This document shows positions 34,668-46,644 of a stretch of 64,000 bases of DNA, in pieces. Made by a program: the position numbers and the translations under genes. The notes under the pieces were generated by a model. The model was not told the DNA's origin and ran no database searches. It saw only the letters and a list, made by a program, of their open reading frames with translations. Location: NCBI RefSeq assembly GCF_905171775.1, contig NC_053501.1, positions 20,001,254 to 20,065,253 on the forward strand, in the 5' to 3' direction. Numbering within the stretch: the first letter of the stretch is position 1; each line of letters starts with the position of its first letter. Source of the DNA: Rana temporaria (lineage: Eukaryota; Chordata; Amphibia; Anura; Ranidae).

Positions 34668-35384
34668 GGGCCGGATTCACGTACAGCCGCGTAAAATTGT
34701 GCGGGCGTAACGTATCCGCTTTACGTTACGCCTCCGCAACTTACACGGGCAAGTGCTGTATTCTCAAAGCACTTGCTCCGTAAGTTGCGGCGGCGTAGCG
34801 TAAATCGGCCGGCGTAAGCCCGCCTAATTCAAATTTGGATCAGGGGGGCGTGTTTTATGTAAAACTACTGTGGCCCGACGTGATTGAAGTTTTTGCGGAA
34901 CGACGCATGCACCGTCCGTGGAATTTCCCAGTGTGCATTGCTCCAAAGTACGCCGCAAGGACTTCATTGGTTTCGACGTGAACGTAAATGATGTCCAGCC
35001 CCATTCACGGGCGACTTACGCAAACGACGTAACTTTTTCAAATTTCGACGCGGGAACTAAGGAGATTGTTACGCCGCACTTACGCCGCACTTATGCCTCA
35101 TATAGCAGGGGCAACTATACGCCGGGAAAAGCCTAACGTAAACGTCGTAACTTTACTGCGTCGGCCGCACGTACGTTCGGGAACTAAATTTAAATAAAAC
35201 ACGCCCACATCATCCACATTTGAATTAGGCGGGCTTACGCCGGACCACATACGTTACGCCGCCGTAACTTAGGGCGCAAGTTCTTTCTGAATACGGAACT
35301 TGCGCCCTAATTTACGGCGGCGTAAAGTATCTGAGATGCGTTACGCCCTGCGGATAGATACACCATTGTATCTGAATCCGGGCC
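34668..35384. mobile_element. MITE with GGGCCGGATTCACGTA ends, copy 2
   Basis: The left GGGCCGGATTCACGTA pairs with TCTGAATCCGGGCC. Long internal arms contain CCGCCGTAACTTAGG-like sequence and its complement. No coding capacity. Confidence 0.8.
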
Positions 35385-35389
35385 TCTGA

Positions 35390-36290
35390 TTCAGGTTTTG
35401 ATTTTATTTTTATTTTTCTTGTTCAATATTTTTATTGAGTTTTACAGGAAAAAAAAAAAAACAATATATATTAAGCAACATATTATGAGATACATATATA
35501 ATAAGTAGAGACATGTCTATATTTACCTAACTCTATGTAATTCAAAACTAACAGGAGAGTAGAAAGAAGACTTCGTGAATATCACATAGTTGGATAATAA
35601 ATGTAAGCAGGGCCGGTCCTACCATGGGACCCGATGGTACCATTGTACCAGGCAGCACTTTCAGGGGGGCAGCAAATTTCCTGCCTGCATGCCATCCCAT
35701 TCCGCCATCTCCACTCTCCACTCCACTGTGGGGCTAATTGCCGCCCGACCGCTCCTCCCGTTCCGCTCTCCGCTCCACTGTGGGGTTAATTGCATGAATA
35801 GAGCCATAACAGGTCCTTTTTATACTCCTATATACATGTATATGGCCATGATAGGTCCACTTTAGTTATCATGATATAAAATAACGGATGTGGGGGCATT
35901 TTGGTGGGCGTAATTTTTTTTGGGGGGGGGCAGCATTTCATTCTTGGTACCAGGCAGCACAATGTCTTGGGCCGGCACTGAATGTGAGGACCCAATTATG
36001 GGTCAAACATTTTTGAGGGTAAAAATTCTCCTGACCACTCATCCACCCCAAGTGGGTTCAAACTGTGGACGAGTGGGGGCACACATAGTAAATGTGAGAG
36101 TTATTGAGGTAATTGAGTAGTAAACCATGTGTCATAGAAAAAGGGGTATAACGCTCGCCTAACAAATTATAATCTTTAAAATGGAGTATTCATAACTAAC
36201 ATAGCCAGTGTCTTGAGCTGTCAAAACAGTAAATTGAAAATGAAGATGAGAAAAAACAAATAAATAAAATAATAAATATATATTTTTTTT
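35390..36290 (-). other. possible LINE 3' tail, split by a hAT element
   Basis: TTCAATATTTTTATTGAGTT near 35422, next to a poly-A run, resembles the reverse complement of L1 3' ends in frogs. The sequence continues after the hAT insertion at 35608-35980. No coding part is present, so the assignment is tentative. Confidence 0.35.
35608..35980. mobile_element. 373-bp hAT MITE
   Basis: The ends CAGGGCCGGTCCTACC and TTGGGCCGGCACTG are flanked by AATGTAAG (35600-35607) and AATGTGAG (35981-35988), an 8-bp duplication with one change. The interior repeats TACCAGGCAGCAC near each end. Non-coding. Confidence 0.92.
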
Positions 36291-37109
36291 TTTTCTGACA
36301 TGTTGGTGTTTTATATCTTTGACTTGGATGTTATAAGTTGCACTGAGAAAATACTGCTGTATACAACAAAAACTGTGGCTGTCTTCATTTCAGGCCACAA
36401 AGCAACAAATTGTGATTATTTTAAATGGGGGGGGGGGGTTCTTTTCTATATCCACTGTATCATGGCTGTTAGTGTCATTGCGATGGGTTGAGCTCTAGTC
36501 AGCGCCATTGACACAACTGCTTATAACAAGGTTACTAAATGTCAGTCTATTATTGCTCATGCCTTTTTTTATGGTCCATTCCACAAGAGGAATCAGGATA
36601 AAGCCTTTGGTTCAATCCATAAAAATAGATAGGAAAATCTGACCTAGCGCTGGATGTATGAAAGCCAAATGGGGACGTGTAATTTATTTCAGTCTTCGCC
36701 AGTGATGTAAAACTTGGTATTTCCTTTTTCCGTCTGTCCTTCAGTAAAGTCATCACTATTTTCAAACTATGTCAGTTATATTTGTCTTTATTGGAAGAGC
36801 ATAAAAATAGATCTTGTGATCCGGTTATAAAGAACTCTAGGAGGGATTTACTAACACTGGAGCAGACAGAACCTGGTGACGTTGTACATAATAAACCAAT
36901 CAGCTTCTAACTTCAGCTTGTTTAGTTGTGCAAAAAAATTATTAATGGGATATACTGCGCTGTGCAAAAAGTAAAACACAGAAATTAGCTGCCAACACAG
37001 CTGAGACAAAGCAAAAACTGGTGAATATGAAAAAGTGTAGCGCTTATTTTTATGAAAAAGTCAGTTAACAACTCATATCAAATGTTGTAAACATACATAT
37101 ATATATGAA
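36291..37109. other. unassigned, with a TTACTAACACTGG fragment
   Basis: At about 36836-36935 there is a fragment of a repeat related to the palindromic MITE at 26767. Nothing else was recognised. Confidence 0.35.
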
Positions 37110-37869
37110 GGGCCAGATCCACGTACCTCGGCGTAAATATAAGCGGGCGTAGCGTATCTCAGATACACTACGCCGCCGTAACTTAGTGCGGAGGTTCCTT
37201 ATCCACAAAGAATTTGCGCCGTAAGTTACGGCGGCGTAGTGTAAATGTGTCGGCGTAAGGGCGCGGATTTCAAATGACAAAGATGTGGGCGTGTTTTATG
37301 TTAATTCAACTTGACCCCACGTAAATGACTTTTTTTTTAACGGCGCATGCCCCGTCCGTGGGGGTATCCCAGTGCGCATGCTCGAAATCACATCGCAAAT
37401 AGTCAATGCTTTCGACGTGAACGTAATTTCCGCAAAGCCCGCAAAGAACGTTTTACGCAAACGACGCAAACAACGAAAATTTCGACGCTGGCCCGACGTC
37501 AATACTTAAAGCGGTTCTCCACCCTAAAGTGGAGTCCCGCTGATCGGAACCCTCCCCCCCTCCGGTGTCACATTTGACACCTTTCAGGGGGGAGGGGGGT
37601 GCAGATACCTGTCTAAAGACAGGTATTTGCACCCACTTCCGGCCAGGCATTCACGGAGCAAAAGACGGGCATTCCGTCACATCCCCTCGCCCCCCCGTTG
37701 TGTGCTGGGAACACTCGGCTCCCAGCACACAGCGGGAGCCAATCGGCGGGCGCGGCGCGACTCGCGCATGCGCCGTAGGGAACCGGGCAGTGAAGCCGCA
37801 GCGCTTCACTTCCTGGTTCCCTCAGCGCGGATGCATACGCACTGGGATACCCCCACGGTACAGTACATA
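37110..37869. mobile_element. MITE copy 3, broken by a TTAA-type segment
   Basis: GGGCCAGATCCACGTACC opens a typical copy with CGGCGTAAG words. After TTAA at 37506-37509 it switches to AGCGGTTCTCCACCC, the start of a TTAA-type element. Near 37835-37860 a reversed CACTGGGATACCCCCACG block appears, which is the complement of 37358-37375. The right terminus of the first element is lost, so this is a rearranged composite. Confidence 0.6.
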
Positions 37870-38674
37870 GGCCCGGATTCACATACATTGGCACATATTT
37901 ATGCCGCCGTAGCGTATCTTTTTTACGCTACGCCGACGTATCGCAGAGAGACAAGCACTGGATTCACAAAGCCAGGGCTGCCAAATCTGCGCTGGGTTTC
38001 TTCGGCGTAAGTTGTCGTAAGTGGAAGTGAGCGTGAGCCATGCTAATGAGGCGTGACCCCATGCAAATGATTCGCCGAGCGCCAGATAGATGCGAATAAC
38101 GAACAGCAAATGCGCCGTCCTGTGGACGCATTCCAGTGCGCATGCTCAGAATCACTGTGGAAAGAAAGCCTAGGATACGACGGATCACTCAAAAAAATGC
38201 TGATGCCGCCCTTCCTTCTAAATCACAAATACGACGGATCACTGCCTACGGCGTGAACGTAACCTACGCCCAGCCATTTTCACGTCCAACGTAAACGACG
38301 TAAAATACGACGGCTTGTGTTCCCTCGTCCATACATTTGCATGAGTTGCGCCTCATATATGGGGAATAACTTTACGCCGGACGTACAACTTACGCAAACT
38401 GCGTATATTATGCGCCGGGCGCACATACGTTCGTGAATCGGCGTATCTCCCTCATTTGCATATGTGCATAGAAAATCAATGGAAGCGGCAAATGCGCCCA
38501 GCGTAAATATGCGCCCACTCTACGCCGGCGTAGGCAAGTTACGTCGGTCGGAAGAAGCCTATTTTTAGGCGTATCTTAGTTTGTAGGTCGGCGCATAGAT
38601 ACGACGGCGCACATTTGTACTTACGACGGCGTATCTTGAGATACGTCGGCGTAAGTGTTTTGTGAATCCGGGCC
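37870..38674. mobile_element. MITE with GGCCCGGATTCACATAC ends, copy 4
   Basis: GCCCGGATTCACATACATTG pairs with TTGTGAATCCGGGCC at the right. The internal CGGCGTA and TACGACGG words are those of the family. Larger than its relatives by about 80-450 bp. Confidence 0.78.
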
Positions 38675-39341
38675 AATGTTTTTTCTATTCAATAAACAGT
38701 TGAACAGTAATGCACTAGGTTGATGCGCCTTCTTCTTTTGTTTGTGTTTCACATTACCTACCTAAAACGAAAAAAAAAAAAAAAAAAACATTCGCTACCT
38801 TTAAATATCACCGTTCCTACTGTTAAAAAAGAAAAAAAAATCCACCTATTTTTACATCTAACCTTTAAAAAAAAAAAATACGTTTTTATAAAATAGAATA
38901 AATGGTGACATTCGGACCTTTTCTATATTTCTTATCAAGCAACAACCTCTCATTCTATTAAATGCAGCAGAGGACTTTAAAGGAATTCATAAAAAGGAAA
39001 AGGTGACTTCATTATTTAGCGGCCGAGACAGAAGAGAATTTAGGTAACCATAGCGATGGCAGCTTTGGGATGTGAAAATTTCAGTAGGATGCAAATTATT
39101 ACATACATCTATTAGCTTATTATGGAAAAAAGATTTGAGTGGGAAAAATATGAAAGCTTAGGAAGCTGCGGTGGAAAATGTTTATGTTGATGTAAAGTAC
39201 AGATTTAATTAACAGGAAGCGAAGGACGCAGATGTTAATCTTTTGATATTATTTCTTTCATGCGCACTTTAGCTCAAAAATGCTTACAGGAGTTTGAGCT
39301 TTTTTTTTATTGTCTATAGGCACGCCTCCATGTAAACCTAT
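38675..39341. other. unassigned, A-rich runs
   Basis: Poly-A runs near 38770 and 38865, no gene or element limits. Confidence 0.3.
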
Positions 39342-40055
39342 GTGCCAGATCCACGTAGCGCGGCGCTTCTTTACGTCCGGCGTAGTGTATCTCAGATACA
39401 CTACGCTGCCGTAACTTACAGTGTATTTCCCGTATTCTCAAAGAATTTGCGCCGTAAGTTACGGCGGCGTAGTGTAACTGTGTCGGCGTAAGGGCACGCA
39501 ATTCAAATGGATGAGATGGGGGCGTGTTTTATGGTAATAGGTCTTGACCCGACGTAAATGACGTTTTTTCTGAATGGCGCATGCGCTGTCCGTGGGGGTA
39601 TCCCAGTGCGCATGCTCCAAATTAACCCGCAACAAGCCAATGATTTCGACGTGAATGTCATTCTACGCAAAGCCCTATTCGCGAACGTTTTACGCAAACG
39701 ACGGAAAATTCGACGCTGGCCCGACGTCCATACTTAACATTGGCTACGCCTTATAGAGCAGGGGTAACGTTACGCCGAAAAAAGCCTTACGGAAACGACG
39801 TGAAAAAACTGCGCCGGCCGGACGTACGTTTGAGGATTGGCGTAACTAGCTAATTTGCATACTCGACGCGGAAATCGTCGGAAGCGCCACCTAGCGGCCA
39901 GCGTAAATATGCACCTACGATCCGATGACGTACTAAGACGTACGCCAGTCGGATCGAGACCACATTCAGTCGTATCTTGTTTTGTGGATACAAAACACAG
40001 ATACGACAGGGCATCTTATCGATACGCCGGAGTAATTCCTTTGTGGATCCGGCAC
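39342..40055. mobile_element. MITE with GTGCCAGATCCACGTA ends, copy 5
   Basis: GTGCCAGATCCACG pairs with TTGTGGATCCGGCAC, and TAT flanks both sides (39339-39341 and 40056-40058), a candidate 3-bp duplication. Internal sequence aligns with copies 3, 6 and 7. Confidence 0.82.
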
Positions 40056-40066
40056 TATGTGTCCAC

Positions 40067-40493
40067 AGGGCCACCATCAGCGGGGTATAGGCATTATAGT
40101 CCCCAGGGGCCCGGCGCCCCCCCCAGTTTTTTTTTCATTTTTTTCAGCTGCCCCCCCCCCCCCCCCACCTTTATCAACTCGCGGCATGGTAACCGACCTC
40201 CCCCCCTTTTTTTTTTTTTTTTAATACATTTTTTTTTTAATTCTTCTGACTTCAGCAACTCGCGGCAGGAGAGAGAAGAGAAGACTTGACTTTTTTTTGT
40301 TCGTCAGCACCAAGGAGGAGGTTTCAAGCATAAAAAATGGGTAAATGTGTCTAAACGTGCAAAAACACTATAAATTCTGGCCAATGAAATTAATGAATGC
40401 CCAAGTGCTTGATGCGCCAAAACGCGTTTGAAAATTTTTTACGCTGCTTTTTTCCTGTCAGGAGAAAAGACCTTCATAAGAGCCAAGTGTGCA
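40067..40493. other. hAT-like end CAGGGCCACCATCAG, then homopolymers
   Basis: CAGGGCCACCATCAGCGGGG with CCCCAGGGGCCCGGCGCCCC looks like the left part of a hAT MITE. C and T homopolymers follow, and no right end is visible. Confidence 0.5.
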
Positions 40494-40497
40494 TTAA

Positions 40498-40990
40498 AGT
40501 GGTTGTAAAGTCTCGTTTAAAAAAATAAAATAACAAACATATTATACTTACCTCCTCTGTGTTGGTTTTTCAAAGAGCAGCATGGGTCCTTCTCTTCTTA
40601 GGTCCCTATTTTCTATTCTTGGCCCTTCCTTCCTATTGAGTGCCCCTCAGCCAGCAGCTCTCTATGGGGGCACCCGAGGCGGGTCAGAGCTCCATGTGTC
40701 CATTCAGACATGAAGCCCAGACCAGGCTCCGCCCAACTCTCTCCCTTGATTGGCTGACTGACTTTGATTGACAGCCACGGGAGCCAATGGCACCGCTGCT
40801 GTGTCTCAGCCACTCAGGAGGTGTGTCCCGAACAGCTTAGACACCCGTGGACATCGCCGGAGAGAGATGGGGCTCGGGTAAGTAATTAGGGGGTTTGCTG
40901 GAGAGGCTGCTACACAAAGAAGGATTTTTTATCTTCACGAATAAAATGCATGAAGATGAAAAAAAAAAAACTTCTGCCTTTACAACTCCT
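40498..40990. mobile_element. 493-bp AGTGGTTGTAAA element
   Basis: The ends AGTGGTTGTAAAGTC and CTTTACAACTCCT lie between TTAA at 40494-40497 and 40991-40994. The right TTAA also serves as the left flank of the next element. Non-coding. Confidence 0.85.
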
Positions 40991-40994
40991 TTAA

Positions 40995-41966
40995 CCACTT
41001 GCCGACCGCGCACCGTCGTTATACGTCCACAAGGTGGCTCTGCTGGGCGAGAGCACGTAATATGACGTCCTCTCTCCCAGCCGCCACTGGAGGCGCGCGC
41101 GCGCCCCCCGCTCGCCCCCGACTCCCGTGCGTGTGCCCGGCGGGCGCGATCGCCGCCGGGCACACGCGATCGCTCGTTACAGAGCGGGGACCGGGAGCTG
41201 TGTGTGTAAACACACAGCTCCCGGTCCTGTCAGCAGGGGAAATGCTGATCTTCGGTTCATACAATGTATGAACCGAGGATCAGTGTTTCCCCTAGTGAGG
41301 CCACCCCCCCCCACAGTAAGAACACACCCAGGCATACTTAACCCCTTCCCCGCCCCCTAGTGTTAACCCCTTCCCTGCCAGTGGCATTTTTATAGTAATC
41401 CAATGCATTTTTATAGCACTGATCGCTATAAAAATGCCAATGGTCCCAAAAATGTGTCAAAAGTGTCCGAAGTGTCCGCCATAATGTCGCAATACCGAAA
41501 AAAAAAATCGCTGATCGCCGCCATTACTAGTAAAAAAAATATAATAAAAATGACATAAAAATACCCCCTATTTTGTAAACGCTATAACTTTTGCGCAAAC
41601 CAATCAATAAACGCTTATTGCGATTTTTTTTTTACGAAAAATATGTAGAAGAAAACGTATCGGCCTAAACTGAGGAAAAAAAATGTTTTTTTATATATTT
41701 TTGGGGGATATTTATTATAGCAAAATGTAAAAAATATTCATTTTTTTCAAAATTGGCTCTCTATTTTTGTTTATAGCGCAAAAACTAAAAACTGCAGAGG
41801 TGATCAAATACCACCAAAAGTAAGCTCTATTTGTGGAAAAAAGGACGCCAATTTTGTTTGGGAGCCACGTCGCACGACCGCACAATTGTCTGTTAAAGCG
41901 ACGCAGTCCCGAATCGCAAAAAGTACTCTGGTCTTTGGGCAGCAATATGGTCCGGGGGGTAAGTGG
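40995..41966. mobile_element. TTAA-flanked CCACTT element, copy 4
   Basis: Same orientation and layout as copy 1: GC-rich hairpin part first (CCGGGAGCTGTGTGTGTAAA and complement at 41190-41224; GATCTTCGGTTCATAC and complement at 41248-41282), then the conserved AT-rich part. TTAA at 40991-40994 and 41967-41970. Confidence 0.87.
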
Positions 41967-42098
41967 TTAAATTGCAGGGCAGGTATATCAATGGTAACAG
42001 TGTAACTTACCTCAGTTTTGTGAATTACTATACCTGAAGTGTCTAAAAACGTTATATGTGTCATGCTCTTGAATGAAGATCCAATGTGTATACACTAT

Positions 42099-42800
42099 GG
42101 GCCAGATTCACGTACTTGCGCTGCGGCGTAACGTATGTCATTTACGTTACACCGCTTGATTCACAAAGCACTTGCCTGTAAACTTGCGGCGGCGTAATGT
42201 AAATCCGTCCGGCGCAAGCCCGCCTAATTCAAATGGGGCGTGTACCATTTAAATTAGGCGCGTTCCCGCGCCGAACGTTCTGCGCGTGCTGCGTTAGGAA
42301 ATTTCCCGTCGTGCTTTGTGCGAAATAACGGCGCCCCGACGTGTTTTTTGAGCGGCGACGTGCGTTACGTCCCTTCCTATTCCCGGACGTCTTACGCAAA
42401 AAAAATAAAAAAAATTAAATTCGACGCGGGAACGACGGCCATACTTTAACATGGGCTGTCTAATATTACACCACCTAAATAGCAAGTGCAACTTTACGAC
42501 GGGAAAAAACGACTAGCGACGACGTAAGAGAATGCGACGAACGCGTGTACCTTCGTGGATCGCCGTAAACAGCTAATTTGCATACCCAACGCGGAAAACG
42601 ACGCGAACTCCACCCAGCGGTCGCCGAAGTATTGCATCCTAAGATCCGGAGGCGTACGAAGCCGTACGCCTGTCGGATCTTAGCCAAATGCCGTCGTATC
42701 TTTGTTTGTGAATTACAAATAAAGATACGACGCGGCAAATTTGAAAGTATGCCGGAGTATCAGCAGATACTCCGGCGTACTTTTTCTGTGAATCTGGCCC
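42099..42800. mobile_element. MITE with GGGCCAGATTCACGTA ends, copy 6
   Basis: GGGCCAGATTCACGTAC pairs with GTGAATCTGGCCC. Its right end touches a Tc1 terminus, so it seems inserted at the edge of that fragment. Non-coding. Confidence 0.8.
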
Positions 42801-42935
42801 CCAAATTTTCAAAAGTATTGGGACACCTGCCCTTACCCACGCATCCCAGTCTTAGTTCGTAGGGTTCAATATTGAGTTGGCCCACACTTTGCAAATATAA
42901 CAGCTTCAACTCTTCTGGGAAGACTGTGCTCTGTG
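42801..42935 (-). mobile_element. Tc1 terminal fragment (uninterrupted relative of 55561-56757)
   Basis: CAAAAGTATTGGGACACCTG, then CATCCCAGTCTTAGTTCG, then AACTCTTCTGGGAAGACTGT match a Tc1 family end in reverse orientation. It provides an unoccupied version of the site that carries a Harbinger-type MITE at 56158-56730. Confidence 0.82.
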
Positions 42936-43171
42936 TGTATATTACAGATTAGAAAGTTGGAAGGCTAAAGAATCTCCACAGTGTCTACAGCTACATAGGT
43001 CAGTGAGGTCTTGATTAAAACGTATTTGTTAAGTTTACAATATCTAAAGGCTTTATATTGGCTACAGATTTATTTTAAAGTGCAACTCCAGCTGTGTTTC
43101 TTACCATACAGGATCATATTTGCAATTGTTCCACCTGTTGTAAATTGATGCAAACATTTTGTTCTTCATTT
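42936..43171. other. unassigned spacer
   Basis: Nothing recognised. Confidence 0.3.
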
Positions 43172-43384
43172 TTAACCACTTCCATACCAGGTACTTACGC
43201 AGCTTCCCGCCCAAGCCAATTTTCAGCTTTCAGCACTGTCGCACTTTGAATGGCAATTGCGCGGTCATGCTACACTGGACCCAAACAAAATTGGCGTCCT
43301 TTTTTCCCCACAAATAGAGCTTTCTTTTTTTTTCTGTTAATTTTTTTGTAAATAAGTTTTCTCTTTCAATTACGGGTACTGATA

Positions 43385-43870
43385 TGGCGGCACTAATGGG
43401 CACCGATGAGATGGCACTGATGGACATCGATGAGGTAGTACTGACGGGCACAGATGAGGTGGCACTGATTGGCGGCGCTGGTATGCGACACTGATGGGCA
43501 CTCATAGGCGGCACTGATGGGCACACATAGGCGGCACTGATGGGCACACATAGGCGGCACTGATGGGAACACATAGGCGGCACTGATGGGCACACATAGG
43601 CGGCACTGATGGGCACTCATGGGCGGCACTGGGCACTCATGGGCGGCACAGATGGGCACTCATGGGCGGCACTGATGGATACTTATGGGTGGCACAGATG
43701 GGCACTGATAGGTGGGCACTGGGCATGGATGGGCACTGTGGGGTGGCACTGATGGACACTGGGGTGGCACTGATGGACACTGGGGTGGCGCTGATGGACA
43801 CTGGGGTGGCGCTGATGGACACTGGGGTGGCAGCACTGATTTTTGCCAGGTTGCCAGTCAGTGCCCATTT
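43385..43870. repeat. GGGCACTCATGGGCGGCACTGAT minisatellite
   Basis: About 20 units of 19-24 bp are based on GGCGGCACTGATGGGCAC, drifting to GGGGTGGCACTGATGGACACT. Frames across it are open because the units seldom contain stops. Confidence 0.93.
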
Positions 43871-43969
43871 GTGGGCACTGACTGGCATCATTTTTCTTTT
43901 TTTTAATGCTTTTTTTTTTAGACTTTTTTTTTTTTTTTCTGCAGGCTTTTTTTTTTTTTTTTGCCCACC

Positions 43970-44383
43970 CTGGTGCTCCAGGGTGGGCATCCCTGGTGGT
44001 CCAGTGTGGCGATCCGAGGGGGGGCTGCGCTGATAAACAATCAGCGCGAACCCCCCCTGTCAGGAGAGCCGCCGATCGGCTCTCCTCTACTCGCGTCTGT
44101 CAGACGCGAGTGAGGAAGAGCCATCAACGGCTCTTCCTGTTTACATCGTGATCAGCCGTGGTTGGACACGGCTGATCACGTGGTAAAGAGTCTCCGCCGG
44201 AGGCTCTTTACCGAGATCGGAGATGCAAGGTGTCAGACTGACACCTCGCATCACCGATCGCGGCGATGCGCGCCCCCACGGGCGCGCGCGGCATGAAATC
44301 CTGCAGGACGTTCTAGAACGTCCTGTCAGGATTTCATAACCACTTCCCGGACGTAAATCGGCTATAGGCCGGGCGGGAAGTGG
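43970..44383. repeat. train of about ten adjacent hairpins
   Basis: Each short segment pairs with the next. Examples are GCCCACCCTGG (43962-43987), GGAGAGCCG (44063-44085), TCGCGTCTG (44091-44109), GGAAGAGCC with loop (44114-44139), CGTGATCAGCCGTG (44147-44180), TAAAGAGTCTCCG (44184-44211), GATGC...GGTGTCA (44222-44252), GCGCGCCC (44268-44290), ATGAAATCCTG...GACGTTC (44293-44338) and CACTTCCCG (44341-44383). The stems fill the segment almost without gaps. Confidence 0.85.
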
Positions 44384-44480
44384 TTAAAGCCTGCTATTGT
44401 GAAGACCCTGAGCCAATGCCCCACCTCCTGCCTCTCATTTGGGCTTCTGAGCTGTTCGGATGATTACTTGGATGACTTTA

Positions 44481-44640
44481 AGGCCTCGTACACACGGACG
44501 GACTGTCCGCTGAAAACGGTCCGCCCGTCCGTTTTCAGCGGACAGTCCGCTGCCGCATTTCTGTCTGATGGTTGTACACACCATCAAACAGAAATCCGCG
44601 CGGACACGATACGCGGTGACGCAAATTTACTACAAATTGG
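44481..44640. mobile_element. left end of a GTACACACGA-type element
   Basis: TTA (44478-44480) is followed by AGGCCTCGTACACACGGACG and a hairpin GGACGGACTGTCCGCTGAAA around 44496-44551. The right end is absent before the next features, so the copy is truncated or belongs to a longer element I cannot bound. Confidence 0.65.
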
Positions 44641-45614
44641 AAAAGTGTCAACTAGAACTTGTGCTTCAAGTGCTCTGCAAGTGTACAACTTGCCAGTGAA
44701 AATGCAAAGCAAGTTACCAGACTTACAATTCAACACTGCCACATATTTGTAGCAAGTTATTCCTTGCTATCTGGGTATGTATTGCTGAGATGTACTGAAT
44801 ATTTTTTTTTTGTTTGCCCAGATATACACTTTTAAGTTTTATTCTGCCTATCACATCAACCAATGTTGTATCCCACGTCCCTGTGAATAATATACTTCTG
44901 ACATTGTAATGTGGCTTATAATGAGTCATGAAGCAGAGTTTCAATTTGTGGTCATAATTCATTAACACTTATATCAGCCCTGATTGATAGCGTCTACGCT
45001 TTCTGCCTTTCAAACACTGAGTCAAGTAAGTTCTTGCAGCCCAATCTTTTTCTCGGAGAACACTCTGCTAATTTTATATTATATTACATTACGGAGGTAA
45101 TTCAAACATGACACCCTTTTTAAAGGTAGGGAAAAAAAATCCTCTTCTTATAAATTCTTTTCAATTAATTTCTGAAAGATGTGAAGTAATGGTTTATTTA
45201 TGAATAAGGCTTGCTTTATCTGTAATATTTTCTGTTAAAGGGGGGGAAATGGACATGCTGCTATCCATTTCAGTTCAGTGGAATTGGATGAAAGTGCCAA
45301 ATTCAGTTAAATGGAGCTACCTACCAGTGACAGAGCTGCCACATGTAAATGTATTCCCTCAAATGAAAAAAAATGAGTTTTCTATTAGATGCGCTAAACG
45401 CCTGTCGTGTACCGATGGAGAAAATGGACTTTGAAGTTAAAAAGTTAATGTCAACTGAGATCCACGCTTACTTATCTATAACTCAACAGAGGGGACACGT
45501 GACTCCTCCGGGCAGCATTCTGGGTTGCCCACATGTTCAGGAAATAGTTGACAGAAATGTTGATATTCCATAAATGTTCATGGGTTCAGAGAGAAAATCT
45601 ACAAGTTTGCTCCA
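44641..45614. other. unassigned spacer
   Basis: No gene or bounded repeat recognised. Confidence 0.3.
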
Positions 45615-45622
45615 CTTAAAAT

Positions 45623-46261
45623 TAGAGCTGCACGATTAATCGCAGAGAGAATCGCGATCTCGATTCTCCCCGCCCGCGATCTCCCCGTGGGATGACCCGC
45701 GATTCTTCTGTGTTCACCGCTGGTTCTGGTTCCACGTAACCAGCGTGGAACGCAAATGCCGCCGATATCGAAACCGACGTCAGCAGCCTGCGCCGCTGGA
45801 TAGATGCTTGAGCTTCTCTCACAACAGTAGTTTGTATCCATGCGCCACCCAGTGGTTGCCGGCGGTACTGCTTCTGATGTATTAAACCTTCTCACAGTTC
45901 TGTACAACTGTGTGTATCCATGCGCCACCCAATGGTTGCTGGCAGTACTGCTTCTAATGTATAAAAAAGGGACCAGTGATATATATAATGTTAAAGACCA
46001 TATAACTCCTATTAAAAAATCTTTAGCTTTAGTTTGATTCTGCTTTTTTTATAGGAGTTATATGATCTTTAACATTATAGACATATCACTGGTCTCTTTT
46101 TTTATATATTCATATTTTCAGATAAATCACAGGTTTATTTATTATTATTATTATTATTGGGGGGGGAGGGGGGGTTCTGGCATTACATTTTTGAGAATCG
46201 TGATCTTTTGTCTAAGCAAAAGAATCGTGATTCTCATTTTGACCAGAATCGTGCAGCCCTA
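45623..46261. mobile_element. 639-bp hAT element
   Basis: The ends TAGAGCTGCACGATTAATCG and GAATCGTGCAGCCCTA are flanked by an exact 8-bp duplication CTTAAAAT (45615-45622 and 46262-46269). Inside are two copies of ATCCATGCGCCACCCARTGG (45837 and 45917) and a hairpin TAAAGACCATATAACTCCTA (45992-46077). No transposase. Confidence 0.94.
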
Positions 46262-46269
46262 CTTAAAAT

Positions 46270-46640
46270 GCAAACGCCATTAAGTATCAGGTTTGGATGA
46301 AGGGAAATAACAACAAACAGTGAAGCAGCATAGAGAGAAATGATTAGTAGTTTTGGGACCTGGATCCCTTGTGATTCAGAGTATTTCAAGGCAGGTTTGT
46401 GTGCAGAGAACCACAATTCAAGGATGAAGGCAATTGTGATCCATAAACTGCATAATTGTACAGGATAGTGACGAAGAGTGCCTGCTGAATTGCGTGGTTC
46501 TCCATTGAACCTGCAGGTCAAAAAAATATCCATGTATGTATTTTGAGAAATAAAATAAATTCACAATTCTCTGACATGTCTGGTTTGCAAATCAAATTGT
46601 TATTCAATAGCTTTAATGATGATATGATTATGAATGCAGA
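46270..46640. other. unassigned spacer
   Basis: Nothing recognised. Confidence 0.3.
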
Positions 46641-46644
46641 GTAC

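Larger units (their letters stand above)
43176..44383. mobile_element. TTAA-flanked CCACTT element, copy 5
   Basis: CCACTTCCATACC and GGGCGGGAAGTGG are bounded by TTAA (43172-43175 and 44384-44387). The order is a short conserved AT-rich block (about 43255-43325), a minisatellite (43385-43870), then a hairpin train (43970-44383). No coding capacity. Confidence 0.85.

Noticed and set aside
43230..44033. Repeat-rich frames with CPSVPPM or GTDGHWGG units
   Set aside because: They read the minisatellite of the TTAA element, and both strands are open.
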